From NCBI RefSeq assembly GCF_003788635.1, contig NZ_AYKH01000008.1, positions 35,158 to 99,157 on the forward strand: a stretch of 64,000 nt of DNA. Reading direction: 5' to 3'. The position numbers and the translations under genes are program-made. The stretch comes from Salinisphaera orenii subsp. orenii MK-B5 (GTDB lineage Bacteria > Pseudomonadota > Gammaproteobacteria > Nevskiales > Salinisphaeraceae). Each line of letters starts with the position of its first letter. Position 1 is the first letter of the stretch. Under the pieces are notes generated by a model. That model was not told the DNA's origin. It saw only the letters and a list, made by a program, of their open reading frames with translations, and did not search any database. Shown here one piece after another: positions 14,757-24,643 of this stretch.

Positions 14757-16241
14757 TCATGCGGCGGCCGAGGAACCCGCATCGTACGCGAGATCGAGCC
14801 GCTTCGCCGCCGCGACCTCGTCGAAACGGCGCGCGGGCAGGCTCGTCGGCGCCTGACGCAGCGTCTCCGGATCGGCGCGGGCCTCCTCGCGGATCGCGAC
14901 CATGGCCTCGACGAAGGCATCCAGCGTCTCGCGCGATTCGGTCTCCGTCGGCTCGATGAGAAAGCACTCCGGCACGAGCAGCGGGAAATAGATCGTCGGC
15001 GCGTGGAAACCGTAGTCGAGCAGCCGCTTGGCGAAATCCGCGGCCGTCACCCCGAACTGCGACTTCTCGCGCTTGAGCGTGACGATGAACTCGTGGCTGG
15101 CCCGCCGATCGGGAAAGGCCACCTCGAAACCGGCGTCCTTGAGCCGCGCCATCAGATAGTTGGAGTTGAGCGTGGCGTACTCGGCGACCCGCGTCATGCC
15201 GTCGCGGCCGAGCAGGCGGGCGTAGATATAGGCACGCATCAGCACGCCAGTGTTGCCCATGAACGCCGACAGGCGACCGATGGTGTGCGGCAGATCGGCC
15301 TCGGTCATCCAGTAGTAGCGCGTCTCCGCGCCGTCGCCGCGCCGGCCGATCGTCGGGATCGGCATGAACTTGCGCAGGTGGCTGCCCACGCCGAGCGCGC
15401 CGGAGCCCGGCCCGCCGCCGCCGTGCGGGGTCGAGAAGGTCTTGTGCAGGTTCATGTGGATGACGTCGAAGCCCATGTCGCCCGGGCGGATCTTGCCGAG
15501 AATGGCGTTCAGATTGGCGCCGTCGTAGTAGAGCAGCCCGCCCGCGCCGTGGACGATGTCGGCGATTTCGAGGATGTCCTGCTCGAACACGCCCAGCGTC
15601 GACGGGTTCGTGAGCATGATCCCGGCGGTCCGCTCGCTGACCTTCTCGCGCAGGGCGGCGATGTCCACATCGCCGTCGGCGTCGGTGGGCAGCTCGATGA
15701 CGCGGCAGCCGCACATGGTGGCGGTCGCCGGATTGGTGCCGTGGGCGGCGTCGGGCACCAGGATCTCGTCGCGGTGATGATCGCCGCGATGGTCGTGGTA
15801 GGCCTTGATCATCGCCACGCCGGTGAACTCGCCCTGGGCGCCGGCCATCGGCGTGAGCGAACACTTGTCCATGCCGGTGACCTCGGTGAGGATCTCCTGG
15901 AGCTCGTAGAGACAGCACATCTGACCCTGGCCATGGCTGGCCGGCGCCAGCGGATGCCGATCAAGGAAACCGGGCAGCGAGGCCAGCGTGTTACAGGCCC
16001 GCGGATTGTGCTTCATCGTGCACGAGCCCAGCGGGTAGAAGTGCGTGTCGATGGAGAAGTTGAGCTGCGACAGCCGGGTGTAGTGGCGTACCACGTCCAT
16101 CTCGGAGACTTCCGGCAGCCCGATGTCGGAGTCGCGGGCCAGCGCATCCGGGATGTCGTCCACCGCCGGCGCCTGCCGCGGCGCCTGGGCGTGGGCGCGG
16201 CGGCCCGGCTGACCGCGTTCGAAGATCAGTTGCTCGGTCAT
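14757..16241 (-). CDS. gcvPB: Glycine dehydrogenase (decarboxylating) subunit 2
   Basis: C-terminal half of the glycine cleavage P-protein; with GcvPA it decarboxylates glycine and passes aminomethyl to the lipoyl arm of GcvH. 494 residues; the PLP-binding Lys is in [16 protein letters not shown] (~267), and [13 protein letters not shown] near residue 72 is a hallmark. A GAGGTAA ribosome site precedes the ATG. The split gcvPA/gcvPB form is typical of Gram-positives and some proteobacteria, unlike the single GcvP of E. coli. Confidence 0.96.
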   Translation of the reverse strand: MTEQLIFERGQPGRRAHAQAPRQAPAVDDIPDALARDSDIGLPEVSEMDVVRHYTRLSQLNFSIDTHFYPLGSCTMKHNPRACNTLASLPGFLDRHPLAPASHGQGQMCCLYELQEILTEVTGMDKCSLTPMAGAQGEFTGVAMIKAYHDHRGDHHRDEILVPDAAHGTNPATATMCGCRVIELPTDADGDVDIAALREKVSERTAGIMLTNPSTLGVFEQDILEIADIVHGAGGLLYYDGANLNAILGKIRPGDMGFDVIHMNLHKTFSTPHGGGGPGSGALGVGSHLRKFMPIPTIGRRGDGAETRYYWMTEADLPHTIGRLSAFMGNTGVLMRAYIYARLLGRDGMTRVAEYATLNSNYLMARLKDAGFEVAFPDRRASHEFIVTLKREKSQFGVTAADFAKRLLDYGFHAPTIYFPLLVPECFLIEPTETESRETLDAFVEAMVAIREEARADPETLRQAPTSLPARRFDEVAAAKRLDLAYDAGSSAAA

Positions 16242-16307
16242 GGCGTTACCTCGCTGCGGCGACGCATCGCGCGCCGCCGCTGGAAAAACAGGAATCGGCG
16301 GCGACGG

Positions 16308-16814
16308 CTAGCCCGCGAGCGCGGCCAGCGCGGCCGCGTAGTCGGGCTCGTCGGAGATCTCGCCGACCAGCTCGCTGTGGAGCACGCGATCGTCGGCATC
16401 GGCCACGACCACCGCACGCGCGCACAGGCCGGCCATCGGCCCATCGGCCATGAGCACGCCGTAGTCCTCGGCGAACGACTTGTCGCGCATCATCGACAGC
16501 GTCACGCCGTTGGCCAGCCCCTCGGCGCTGCAGAAGCGCGAATGCGCGAACGGCAGATCCGCCGAGACCTGCAGCAACGCGACGTTGTCGAGCGCCTCGA
16601 CGTCGGCGTTGAAGCGCTTGACCGAGAGCGCACAGGTGGGCGTGTCCAGGCTCGGAAAGATGTTCAAGATCTTGCGCTGGCCGGCGAAATCGGCGAGATG
16701 ACGATCGCCGAGATCGGTGCCGGTCAGGGTGAAGTCGGGCAGCCGGTCGCCGGGCGCCGGCAGCGCGCCCGCGACGCTGGCCGGCGTGCCGCGCAGCGTG
16801 ATGCTCTGGGTCAT
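16308..16814 (-). CDS. tpx: Thiol peroxidase (2-Cys, Tpx family)
   Basis: Thioredoxin-dependent peroxidase acting on H2O2 and alkyl hydroperoxides. The 168-residue protein has peroxidatic Cys61 in DTPTCALSVKRFN and resolving Cys95 in SRFCSAEG, the same numbering as E. coli Tpx. It is inserted between gcvPA and gcvPB on the same strand with short gaps (42 and 66 bases), so it is likely made from the same riboswitch-controlled transcript. Location: cytoplasm or periplasm; no signal peptide is visible. Confidence 0.96.
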   Translation of the reverse strand: MTQSITLRGTPASVAGALPAPGDRLPDFTLTGTDLGDRHLADFAGQRKILNIFPSLDTPTCALSVKRFNADVEALDNVALLQVSADLPFAHSRFCSAEGLANGVTLSMMRDKSFAEDYGVLMADGPMAGLCARAVVVADADDRVLHSELVGEISDEPDYAAALAALAG

Positions 16815-16856
16815 GGCAGGTCCTCGTATGGTTGGATTCGGTCGCCGCGGGCCGGT

Positions 16857-18236
16857 TCAGGCCGGCGCGGCATGGGTTTCGAGCACGGCCGCCAAGGCCT
16901 CGGCGTAAGCGTCGAGATCACCGGCGGTCTTGGTCTCGGTGGCGCAGACCAGCACGGTATCGTTCAGGCCGTCGTAGTGGTCGGCGAGCGCGAGGCCGCC
17001 GAAGACGCCCCGCTCGGCGAGCGCTTCCAGCGCGGCGTCCGCGGCCATCGGCAGGCGCAGCACCGTCTCGTGGAAATACGGGCCGTCGAAGACGCGGCTC
17101 ACGCCGTCGATGGCGGTCAGCCGTTCGACCAGCGCGCGCGTGTTGGCGGCACAGGTCGCCGCGGTACGCCGCAGCCCCTCGGGGCCGAGCAGGCTCATGT
17201 GGATGGTGGCCGCGGTGACCAGCAGGCCCTGGTTGGTGCAGATGTTGGAGGTCGCCTTGGAGCGACGGATATGCTGCTCGCGCGGCTGCAGCGTGAGCAC
17301 GTAGCCGTCGCAGCCGTCGGCGTCCAGCGCGCGGCCGACCACGCGGCCCGGCATCTGGCGGACATGTTTCTTCCGGCAGCACAGCAGGCCGAAGTACGGC
17401 CCGCCGCCGGCCAGCGGCGCGCCGAGCGGCTGGCCCTCGCCGACGACGATGTCGGCCCCGTCGCCGCCGCCCCAGCGTCCCGGCGCCTTGAGCAGCGCCA
17501 GCGACATCGGATTGACCACGCCGATGGCGAGCGCGCCGTTGTCATGCGCCCAGTCGGTGAGCGCATCGACGTCCTCGAGCGCGCCGAAGAAGTTGGGCTG
17601 CGGGATGACCAGCGCGGTCACGTCCTCGCCGGCCCAGCGGTCGAGCGCGGCCCGGTCGACCGTGCCGTGCTCGGCGTCGAAGTCCACGACCTCGAAGTCG
17701 ATCGCCTGATTCGCGCAGATGTTGCGCGCGACCTGGCGGTAGAACGGGTGCACCGACTTCGGCAGCAGCACGCGCCGCGACTTCGACTTGCGGTTGGCCC
17801 GCACGGCCATGAGCACGGCCTCGGCCAGCGCCGAGGCGCCGTCATAGAGCGAGGCGTTGGACACGTCCATGCCGGTCAGCCCGCACATCATCGTCTGATA
17901 TTCGTAGACGACCTGCAGCGTGCCCTGGCTGGCCTCCGGCTGATACGGCGTGTAGGCGCTGTAGAACTCGCCGCGGGTGGTGATCTCCCAGACGGCGGCC
18001 GGGATGTGGTGCTCGTAGGCGCCGGCGCCGATGAAGCACAGACCGCCCTCGTCCCGGCCGGCGCGCTCGCGCATCAGGCGGGTGATCTCCTGTTCGCTGG
18101 CGCCCTCCGGGATCGCGTCCAGGCTGACGTTGCGCAGCCTCGGGTCGATCTCGTCGAACAGGTCATCGATGGTCTCGGCGCCGATAACCGCCAGCATGTC
18201 GCGGACGTCGGCTTCGGTGTGCGGGATGAACGGCAT
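16857..18236 (-). CDS. gcvPA: Glycine dehydrogenase (decarboxylating) subunit 1
   Basis: N-terminal half of the split P-protein. The ATG at 18236 gives 459 residues starting [20 protein letters not shown], the standard GcvPA opening (F-I-P-x-T-x-x-D-x-x-x-M-L), and has a GAGGTT site upstream. Family segments include [33 protein letters not shown] and [24 protein letters not shown]. It forms an alpha2beta2 enzyme with GcvPB. The gap to gcvH is 46 bases. Confidence 0.96.
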   Translation of the reverse strand: MPFIPHTEADVRDMLAVIGAETIDDLFDEIDPRLRNVSLDAIPEGASEQEITRLMRERAGRDEGGLCFIGAGAYEHHIPAAVWEITTRGEFYSAYTPYQPEASQGTLQVVYEYQTMMCGLTGMDVSNASLYDGASALAEAVLMAVRANRKSKSRRVLLPKSVHPFYRQVARNICANQAIDFEVVDFDAEHGTVDRAALDRWAGEDVTALVIPQPNFFGALEDVDALTDWAHDNGALAIGVVNPMSLALLKAPGRWGGGDGADIVVGEGQPLGAPLAGGGPYFGLLCCRKKHVRQMPGRVVGRALDADGCDGYVLTLQPREQHIRRSKATSNICTNQGLLVTAATIHMSLLGPEGLRRTAATCAANTRALVERLTAIDGVSRVFDGPYFHETVLRLPMAADAALEALAERGVFGGLALADHYDGLNDTVLVCATETKTAGDLDAYAEALAAVLETHAAPA

Positions 18237-18282
18237 GGAACCTCGCGGTTGGGAAAAAGGCGGACGGCGGCGGGCGGCCGGC

Positions 18283-18678
18283 TCAGTCCTCCTCGTCCTC
18301 GACGATGCCCTCGTAGGTGTCGGCGTCGAGCAGCATGTCGAGCGCATCGGCGTCGTCGACCTGCATCTTGAACAGCCAGCCCTCGCCGAACGGGTCCTCG
18401 TTGACCAGCTCCGGCGCGTCCTCGAGCTGTTCGTTGACCTCGGCGACCTCGCCGGCCACGGGCGCATAGATGTCGGAGGCGGCCTTGACCGATTCCACCA
18501 CGGCCACCGCGTCGCCGGCGCCGACCTTCTTGCCGGCCTCCGGCAGCTCCACGAACACCAGATCGCCGAGCGAAGCCTGGGCGTGGTCGGTGATGCCGAC
18601 CGTGATCGTGCCGTCGCCGTCGTTGCCGATCCACTCGTGGGTCTTGGTATAGGACAGTTCCTTCGGTACGTCGCTCAT
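18283..18678 (-). CDS. gcvH: Glycine cleavage system H protein
   Basis: Lipoyl carrier shuttling the aminomethyl intermediate between P, T and L proteins. 131 residues; the lipoylated Lys65 is in [14 protein letters not shown]. The C-terminus is unusually acidic (GIVEDEED), which fits a halophile-leaning proteome but is weak evidence. It lies between gcvT and gcvPA. Confidence 0.96.
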   Translation of the reverse strand: MSDVPKELSYTKTHEWIGNDGDGTITVGITDHAQASLGDLVFVELPEAGKKVGAGDAVAVVESVKAASDIYAPVAGEVAEVNEQLEDAPELVNEDPFGEGWLFKMQVDDADALDMLLDADTYEGIVEDEED

Positions 18679-18762
18679 CGGATTCCCCTTGCGGTTTGTT
18701 TGCCTGCAGCCTGGATGCGGAAAAAGAATGCGGCCGGATGCCTCCGGCCGATCGTCGTCGAT

Positions 18763-19875
18763 CTACGCGTCGTCGATGCGGGACTTGCCGTTGCGCACGA
18801 ACGGCGGCGTGACGAGGCGCGCGGGCAGCCACTTGTCGCGGATCGCCACCTCGACACCGTCGTCCCAGTCGCTCGGAATCCGGGCGAGCCCGATCGAGCG
18901 CGACAGCGTCGGCGCATAGCTGCCGCTGGTGACCTCGCCGGCGGCGGCCGCCGCGGCGACGTTCGACCCCGCCGCGCGCACCTTCGCGCCGTGGCGCATC
19001 ACGCCCCGGCCTTCCAGCACCAGCCCGACGCGCTGCATGGTCACGCCCTCCGCGCGGGCATATTCCAGCGCCTCGCGGCCCACGAATTCGCGGTCGGCGG
19101 GCTCGAAGGCCACGGTCCAGGCCAGCCCGGATTCCAGCGGCGTGGTGTCCTCGTCCATGTCCTGGCCGTAGAGATTGAGCCCGGCCTCCAGGCGCAGCGT
19201 GTCGCGCGCGCCCAGCCCCACCGGCGCCACGCCGGTGCTCTTCAGGGCGCGCCAGAACGGCGCCGCATCGCCGGCCGGCATCACGATCTCGAAGCCGTCC
19301 TCGCCGGTGTAGCCGGTGCGGCCGACGGAGACGTCGCCCTCGGTGGTCGCACTGAACGGCTTGAGCCGGAACGCGGCCTCGGCCAGGCCCGTGTCCAGCA
19401 CCTTGGTGGTCAGCTCGCGGGCCCGCGGGCCCTGCACGGCGACGATCGCGAGGTCGCTGCGGTGCTCGACCGCCACGCGATAGGTGCCGATCTGGCCGTG
19501 CAGCCAGGCCAGATCCTTGTTCGTGGTGGCGGCGTTGAGCACCGCGCGGTAGTGGCCCTCGGCCAGGTGATAGACGATCAGGTCGTCGATCACGCCGCCG
19601 CGGGTATTGAGCATGCAGGTGTAGAGGGCGCGGCCGATCTCGTCGATCCGGGCCACGTCGTTGGCCATCACCCGGCGCAGGAATGCGCGCGCGTCGTCGC
19701 CGGTGATGTCGGCGACCGCCATGTGCGAGACATCGAACATGCCGGCGTTGTCGCGCACCGCCTTGTGTTCGGCGATCTGCGAGCCGTAGTCGATCGGCAT
19801 GTCCCAGCCGGCGAAATCGACGAGCCGGGCGTCGAGCGCCACGTGTTCGTCGTGGAGCGGCGTACGATCTGCCAT
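18763..19875 (-). CDS. gcvT: Aminomethyltransferase (glycine cleavage T protein)
   Basis: Transfers the methylene group from aminomethyl-GcvH to tetrahydrofolate, releasing ammonia. The start at 19875 gives 370 residues, MADRTPLHDEHVALDARLVDFAGWDMPIDYG, and has a GAAGAGG ribosome site; a GTG 27 bases further upstream is less likely. The family segments FDVSHMAVADITG, AVQGPRARE, GRTGYTGEDGFEI and the C-terminal SYAPTLSRSIGLARI are present. It is the first gene after the glycine riboswitch, so it is the one most directly controlled. Confidence 0.96.
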   Translation of the reverse strand: MADRTPLHDEHVALDARLVDFAGWDMPIDYGSQIAEHKAVRDNAGMFDVSHMAVADITGDDARAFLRRVMANDVARIDEIGRALYTCMLNTRGGVIDDLIVYHLAEGHYRAVLNAATTNKDLAWLHGQIGTYRVAVEHRSDLAIVAVQGPRARELTTKVLDTGLAEAAFRLKPFSATTEGDVSVGRTGYTGEDGFEIVMPAGDAAPFWRALKSTGVAPVGLGARDTLRLEAGLNLYGQDMDEDTTPLESGLAWTVAFEPADREFVGREALEYARAEGVTMQRVGLVLEGRGVMRHGAKVRAAGSNVAAAAAAGEVTSGSYAPTLSRSIGLARIPSDWDDGVEVAIRDKWLPARLVTPPFVRNGKSRIDDA

Positions 19876-19928
19876 GCGGGCCTCTTCGGTTGGTTGGACC
19901 ACGGTGCGGCCTGACTTTCGTCCTGCCG

Positions 19929-20101
19929 CCCCTCTGTCCTTTCACCTGAGAGATTGGCCCCGTCGGTGAGTCCCCGCTCGGGGACTGCTCTCCAGAGTCG
20001 ATCGTGTCCGGATGGCCGGACGGGCGCGCGGTCCTTCTGCCTGAGCGTTTCCGGGCGGAAATTGCGCCTTCGGCGACGGGCCGGGCCCGTTCTCTCCCAC
20101 G
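19929..20101 (-). ncRNA. Tandem glycine riboswitch
   Basis: Read on the minus strand, two glycine aptamers lie in series upstream of gcvT. Aptamer 1 (about 20101 down to 20026) begins GGGAGAGA and contains CGCCGAAGGCGCAA and AAACGCTCAGGCAGAAGGAC. Aptamer 2 (about 20000 down to 19929) has CTCTGGAGAGC, CACCGACGGGGCCAA and CTCTCAGGTGAAAGGACAGAG. These are the hallmark sequences of the known class. About 53 bases separate the second aptamer from the gcvT ATG. Glycine binding is expected to turn on the cleavage operon; I cannot decide from sequence whether the platform acts on translation or termination. Confidence 0.95.
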
Positions 20102-20121
20102 CGCTTGGCGATCGAAGCCCG

Positions 20122-20150
20122 ACTATACCGGGGCCGGCGCCCCAATCCAA
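20122..20150 (-). promoter_or_regulatory. Sigma-70 promoter of the gcv operon
   Basis: On the minus strand TTGGAT (20150-20145) and TATAGT (20127-20122) are separated by exactly 17 bases. The predicted transcript start (~20115) falls about 14 bases before the first glycine aptamer, and the promoter lies just after the ubiI stop at 20169, so the riboswitch leader can be made independently of the ubi operon. Confidence 0.75.
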
Positions 20151-20168
20151 GCGCGGCCGGCGTGGCGT

Positions 20169-21368
20169 TCAGCGCAGCAGCCGCGGACCGTCGCCGGACA
20201 GGCCCACCGCGTGATGGATCATCAGCTGGCGGATCGGCGCCAGGTTCGAAGCCGCGCCCACGGCCATCTCGCGCAGCCGGCGGGCCAGCGGATTCGAGCT
20301 GCCATAGACGCGCTTGAGGGCGTCGGTCGCGCCCATCATCATCAGGTTCTCAGCCATCCGCGCGCGCTGATAGCGGCGCAGATAACGCGTGTCGCCGGCG
20401 TCCCGGCCCACCGCGCGTCCGGCCTCCAGTGCGGCCACCAGTTCGGCCACGTCCAGCAGGCCGAGATTGACCCCCTGCCCCGCCATCGGGTGCAGCACGT
20501 GCGCGGCGTCGCCGGCCAGAGCCACGCGATGATCGCAGTAGCGCTCGGCGTGCAGCAGCTTCAGCGGAAACGCGGCACGGCTGTCCATGCGCTCGATCTC
20601 GCCGAGCACGCCGCCGCTGGCCTCGGTCAGCCGCGCGCAGAAGGCGTCGTGGTCGAGTTCGGCCAGCTCCGCGGCCAGGGCGTCGTCGGCGTGCCAGGCC
20701 AGCGAACAGCGCCCGTCGGCCAGCGGCAGAAACGCCACCGGGCCGGTCTGGGTGAAGCGCTGCCAGGCGATGTGGCGGTGGTGGCGGGCCGGCGTGACCG
20801 CGCCCACCGTGCAGCGCTGACCGTAGCCCCAGCCCGTCGTCGGAATCCCCGCAGCCGCACGCACCGGCGAACTCGCGCCCTCCGCGCCGACCACCAGCGC
20901 GGCGGTGAGCTCGCGGCCGTCGTCAAGCGCGAGCCGGGCGCAGTCGGCGTCGCGGGAAAGACCCGCCATGCGCGCCGGGCAGAACAGCTCGACGCGGTCG
21001 AGGGCGCGCCAGGCGGCGTCCACCACCAGCGCGTTCTCCACGATATGGCCCAGCTCGGGCAGCCCCACCGCGGTGTGCTCCAGAAACAGCTCCGGCCCGC
21101 CGCCGGCGTCCCAGACCTTCATCCCGGTGAACGCGCAGCAGCGCCGCGCCTCGACGTGCGCCCACAGGCCGAGATTGTCGAGCACCCGCCGCGGCCCCGG
21201 CGCGATCGCCGACAGCCGCAGGTCGTAGTCCGAGGCGTCGTCGAAGGGCGCCGGCCGCTCGGCCTCCACCAGGGCCACCGAGAAATCCGCCCGCGACAGC
21301 GCCACCGCGAGCACTGCGCCGACCATGCCGCCGCCGACCACGGCCACGTCGAAGCGCGGCGCACTCAT
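20169..21368 (-). CDS. ubiI: FAD-dependent ubiquinone hydroxylase, UbiI/VisC type
   Basis: Class A flavoprotein monooxygenase of ubiquinone synthesis, normally hydroxylating C5 of the ring. The ATG overlaps the ubiH stop (ATGA) and gives 399 residues starting MSAPRFDVAVVGGGMVGAVLAVAL. The FAD motifs are GGGMVG near the N-terminus, VVGAEGASSPVR and RVALAGDAAHVLHPMAGQGVNLGLLD. The order ygfB-pepP-ubiH-ubiI is that of E. coli, which supports UbiI; UbiF-like activity cannot be excluded by eye. Confidence 0.88.
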   Translation of the reverse strand: MSAPRFDVAVVGGGMVGAVLAVALSRADFSVALVEAERPAPFDDASDYDLRLSAIAPGPRRVLDNLGLWAHVEARRCCAFTGMKVWDAGGGPELFLEHTAVGLPELGHIVENALVVDAAWRALDRVELFCPARMAGLSRDADCARLALDDGRELTAALVVGAEGASSPVRAAAGIPTTGWGYGQRCTVGAVTPARHHRHIAWQRFTQTGPVAFLPLADGRCSLAWHADDALAAELAELDHDAFCARLTEASGGVLGEIERMDSRAAFPLKLLHAERYCDHRVALAGDAAHVLHPMAGQGVNLGLLDVAELVAALEAGRAVGRDAGDTRYLRRYQRARMAENLMMMGATDALKRVYGSSNPLARRLREMAVGAASNLAPIRQLMIHHAVGLSGDGPRLLR

Positions 21369-22606
21369 GGCCGCGCCCCGGCCGGCACCAGTGCCAGCCC
21401 CATGCTGCGCCGGGCCATGTCGTCGCGCAGGCCCGGCGCCAGCGAGAGCCCGAACAGCCCGGCCGCGCGGGCCGCGCCCAGCCCCGGCACCCGGTTGGAG
21501 AACACCCGGACGATGGCGTCGGTGAAGTTGGCCACGCGATGCTGATCGGGCCGCCGGGCCTCGGCCCAGGCGGCCAGCAGGTCGGCGTCGCCCGGGTCGA
21601 AGTCGGGATCGGCGGCGCGGCGCTCGCGCAGCATGGCCGCGAACACCAGCGCATCGCGGATCGCGAGGTTGAAGCCCTGCGCGGCGGCCGGATGCAGCGC
21701 GTGGCCGGCGTTGCCGATGAGCAGCGCCCGCGTGGCCCGGGCGCGATCGGCCAGCACCCGGGCCAGCGGATACGAGCCGCGCGGGCCGGCGAGCGCGAGC
21801 CGGCCCAGACGCTGGCCGAAGGCGGCCTGCAGGGCGGCGGTGAAATCGGCCTCGTCCGCGGCGACCCGGCGTTCGGCGGTCTCGCTCGGCAGCGTCCACA
21901 CCGCAGCACAGCTCGTCGGCGTCCGCGGCAGCAGCGCCACCGGCCCGTCCGGGGTGAAGCGCTCGAAGGCGCAGCCGCCGTGGGCGCGTTCGGGCTCGAT
22001 CACCGTGACCAGCGCGCGCTGGGCGTAGTCGTCCACGCGGGCGCCGATGCCCAGCGCCTGACGCACCGACGAGCGCGCGCCGTCGGCGCCGATGACCAGC
22101 CGGGTCGAGCGGGTTTCCATGGCGCCGTCGTCCCGGGCGATGTCGATCTCGACGGCCCCGTCAGCCTGGCGCAACGCCTCGAAGCGCGCCGGCGCGATGA
22201 TCTCGACCCCCGCCAGACCCGCGAGCCGCTCGCGCAGCGCGGCGATCAGTGCGGTGTTGGGCAGCACATAGCCCAGCGCCGGCAGGTCGTAGTCGGCGGC
22301 ATCCACGCGCACCCGGCCGAACGCGCCCTGCTGGGAGACGTGCAGGCGTTCGATGGGCGCGGCGTCCGCGCTCATCGCCGACCACAGGCCGAGCTGCTCG
22401 AACAGCGCCCGCGTGCCCCAGGCAATGGCCGTGGTCCGTGCCCGCATATTGTCGACCTTGGGCTCATCCGTGGGCTCGTCCGCAGGCGTGTCGAAGCGCA
22501 CCGCCTCGACCAGCGCGATCGACAGCCCGGTGTCGGCCAGCGCACAGGCCAGGCTGGCGCCGGCCAGGCCGCCGCCGATCACCGTGATGTCGTGGTCCGC
22601 GCTCAC
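21365..22606 (-). CDS. ubiH: 2-octaprenyl-6-methoxyphenol hydroxylase
   Basis: FAD monooxygenase hydroxylating C1 of the ubiquinone precursor ring. 413 residues with GGGLAGASLACAL at the N-terminus, LVIGADGARSSVRQALGI in the middle and LLIGNAGHALHPAAAQGFNLAIRD. The start codon is GTG, overlapping the pepP stop as GTGA. Its position second in the ygfB-pepP-ubiH-ubiI cluster supports the name. Confidence 0.9.
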   Translation of the reverse strand: MSADHDITVIGGGLAGASLACALADTGLSIALVEAVRFDTPADEPTDEPKVDNMRARTTAIAWGTRALFEQLGLWSAMSADAAPIERLHVSQQGAFGRVRVDAADYDLPALGYVLPNTALIAALRERLAGLAGVEIIAPARFEALRQADGAVEIDIARDDGAMETRSTRLVIGADGARSSVRQALGIGARVDDYAQRALVTVIEPERAHGGCAFERFTPDGPVALLPRTPTSCAAVWTLPSETAERRVAADEADFTAALQAAFGQRLGRLALAGPRGSYPLARVLADRARATRALLIGNAGHALHPAAAQGFNLAIRDALVFAAMLRERRAADPDFDPGDADLLAAWAEARRPDQHRVANFTDAIVRVFSNRVPGLGAARAAGLFGLSLAPGLRDDMARRSMGLALVPAGARP

Positions 22607-23958
22607 GCCGGTCCGCGCCGGTCGCCCGTAGCGGCCATCAGCGCCTCGATGGCATCGGCGTCCTTGGGCACGTCAGCGGTCAGCACCTCGCAGCCGTCTT
22701 CGGTGATCACGATGTCGTCCTCGATGCGGATGCCGGTGCCGTGGAAGCGCGCCGGCGCCTGTTCGCTGCCGGGCGGCACGTAGAGGCCGGGCTCCACGGT
22801 CAGCGCCATGCCCGACTCGAGCAGCCGCCATTCGCCGTCGATCTTGTAGTCGCCGACGTCGTGCACGTCCATGCCGAGCCAGTGGCTGGTGCCGTGCATG
22901 AAGAACGCCCGGTAGCGCTCGTCGTCCTTGATCGCATCGCGGCTGCCCTCGAGCAGGCCGAGCTCGATCAGACCGTCGACGAGCACGTCCAGCGCCGCCG
23001 CGTGCGGGGCATTGGCGGGCACGCCGGGCCGAGCCGCGGCGATCGCCGCGCCGTTGGCGGCCAGCACGACCTCGTAGAGCGCGCGCTGGGCCTCGGAGAA
23101 ACGACCGTTGGCCGGAAAGGTCCGCGTGATGTCGCCGGCGTAGCCGCGATACTCCGCGCCGGCGTCGATCAGCACCAGAGCGCCGTCGGCGATGGCGTCG
23201 GCGTTCTCGATGTAGTGCAGCACGCAGGCGTTGGCGCCGCTGCCGACGATGCTCGGATAGGCCCAGGTCATGCCGTCGAGCTCGAACTCGTAGTGCAGCA
23301 CGGCGGCGAGCTGGTATTCCCGCACCCCGGGCGCAACCGCCTGCATGGCGGCGACGTGGGCCCGGGCCGAGGTGCGCGCGGCCTCGCGCATGAGCGCGAT
23401 CTCGGCCTCGGACTTGCGCAGGCGCATCTCGTGCAGCACCCGGTCCAGGGCCACGATCTGCGCCGGCGGTCGGCCGCGCCGGCCCTGGCTCTTGAGCCGT
23501 TCCACGCCCTCGAGCACGCGCCGCTCGAACGACGGGTGCGTGCCCAGCGACAGATACAGCCGCTCGCGGCCGTCGAGCAGCCGGCCGAGCCAGGCGTCGA
23601 ATTCGCCGACCGCGATCGCCCGGTCGGCGCCGTAGTCCGCCACGGCGCCGTCGAGGCCGGCGCGTTTGCCGACCCAGATCTCGGCGTCCGGATCGCGCTC
23701 GCGGCAGAACAGCAGGTACTCGCCCTCGGCGAAGCCCGGCGCGATCACGGCGATCGCCTCCGGCTCCGGAAAGCCGGTGACGTAGCGAAAATCGCTGTCG
23801 GGGCGATAGGGATAGTCGACGTCGTTGTTGCGCTTGCGCTCCGGGGTCGCAGCCAGGATCGCGATGCCGTCGGCGCCGATCACCTCGGCCAGCGCCCGGC
23901 GCCGGCGGGCGGGCTCGTCCGGCGGGTCGGCGTGCTGCAGGTGGGTCTGATCCCTCAT
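22603..23958 (-). CDS. pepP: Xaa-Pro aminopeptidase
   Basis: Aminopeptidase P, a dinuclear metal (Mn) enzyme that removes N-terminal residues ahead of proline. 451 residues: an N-terminal creatinase-like domain (to ~170) and a pita-bread catalytic domain. Metal ligands are seen as Asp in LIDAGAEYRGYAGDITR (two Asp), His in FMHGTSHWLGMDVHD, Glu in LTVEPGLYVPP and Glu in GIRIEDDIVI. Coupled to ubiH by the GTGA overlap. Confidence 0.95.
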   Translation of the reverse strand: MRDQTHLQHADPPDEPARRRRALAEVIGADGIAILAATPERKRNNDVDYPYRPDSDFRYVTGFPEPEAIAVIAPGFAEGEYLLFCRERDPDAEIWVGKRAGLDGAVADYGADRAIAVGEFDAWLGRLLDGRERLYLSLGTHPSFERRVLEGVERLKSQGRRGRPPAQIVALDRVLHEMRLRKSEAEIALMREAARTSARAHVAAMQAVAPGVREYQLAAVLHYEFELDGMTWAYPSIVGSGANACVLHYIENADAIADGALVLIDAGAEYRGYAGDITRTFPANGRFSEAQRALYEVVLAANGAAIAAARPGVPANAPHAAALDVLVDGLIELGLLEGSRDAIKDDERYRAFFMHGTSHWLGMDVHDVGDYKIDGEWRLLESGMALTVEPGLYVPPGSEQAPARFHGTGIRIEDDIVITEDGCEVLTADVPKDADAIEALMAATGDRRGPA

Positions 23959-24094
23959 GCGGGCGCTCCCGCAGCGACGGTCGGCGACGTCAACGATGAT
24001 CGATCGGGCATCAACATGGGCACGGTCCGTCCTTGGGCTGCTCGGCTGCGGGCGGCGCCGCGACGACGCGCGGCCGCCGGCGCGATCCGGGGCA

Positions 24095-24643
24095 CTAGTG
24101 CAGCGACTCGCGTTCGGTCGGGCCCTCGCGCGGCGGCTGCAGCTCGAGAAAGACCATCTGCACGCCGACGCGCACGTACTCGACGAGCTCGGCGTAGTCG
24201 GCCTCGGCGGATTCGACGTCGCTGTCCTCGGCGGTCAACCCGGCCCGTGAGAGCTGGGTGAGATCGCGCACGACCTCCCGAACCTCGGCGGAGAGCTGCT
24301 CGGGGTCGAACGTGCCGTCGTGGCTCAGGCCGTAGAGATAGCCCGCACACCAGCGCGCCAGCGCCTGCACGCGCCGCTCGAGGGCGACGTCGTCGTCGGG
24401 CAGCAGCGGCTTGAAGCTCAGATCCGGATCGAACAGACCCTCCAGCGTCATCTCCCGCAGCGCGCTCAGGGCGGTGTCGAGCATCTCGGACTGCTCCACG
24501 TCGTCCACGGCGCGCGGCGGACTGGCCTTGTTGTCCACGCAGAGCATGCCCGTGAGGGTGCCGTGCACCTCACCGGGGGTCTGCACGGACCGGGCCTCGG
24601 TCAGGCCGTGCTGGAGGGCATCGAAGATATCGGTCTGGCTCAT
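24095..24643 (-). CDS. ygfB: UPF0149 family protein (YgfB/YecA-like)
   Basis: 182-residue acidic protein of the YgfB/UPF0149 family. Visible features are VHGTLTGMLC near residue 27, a central LPDDDVALERRVQALARWCAGYLYGL and the C-terminal ADYAELVEYVRVGVQMVFLEL; all fit the family. The biochemical role is not established here; in Pseudomonas a YgfB protein modulates AlpA-dependent gene expression (established for that species only). First gene of the ygfB-pepP-ubiH-ubiI cluster. The 136-base gap to pepP shows nothing supported. Confidence 0.9.
   Translation of the reverse strand: MSQTDIFDALQHGLTEARSVQTPGEVHGTLTGMLCVDNKASPPRAVDDVEQSEMLDTALSALREMTLEGLFDPDLSFKPLLPDDDVALERRVQALARWCAGYLYGLSHDGTFDPEQLSAEVREVVRDLTQLSRAGLTAEDSDVESAEADYAELVEYVRVGVQMVFLELQPPREGPTERESLH

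Noticed and set aside
15003..18371. 1122-codon open frame on the + strand across gcvPB, tpx and gcvPA
   Set aside because: It is the shadow of three well-supported genes on the other strand; composition is VDEHRG-rich with no domains.
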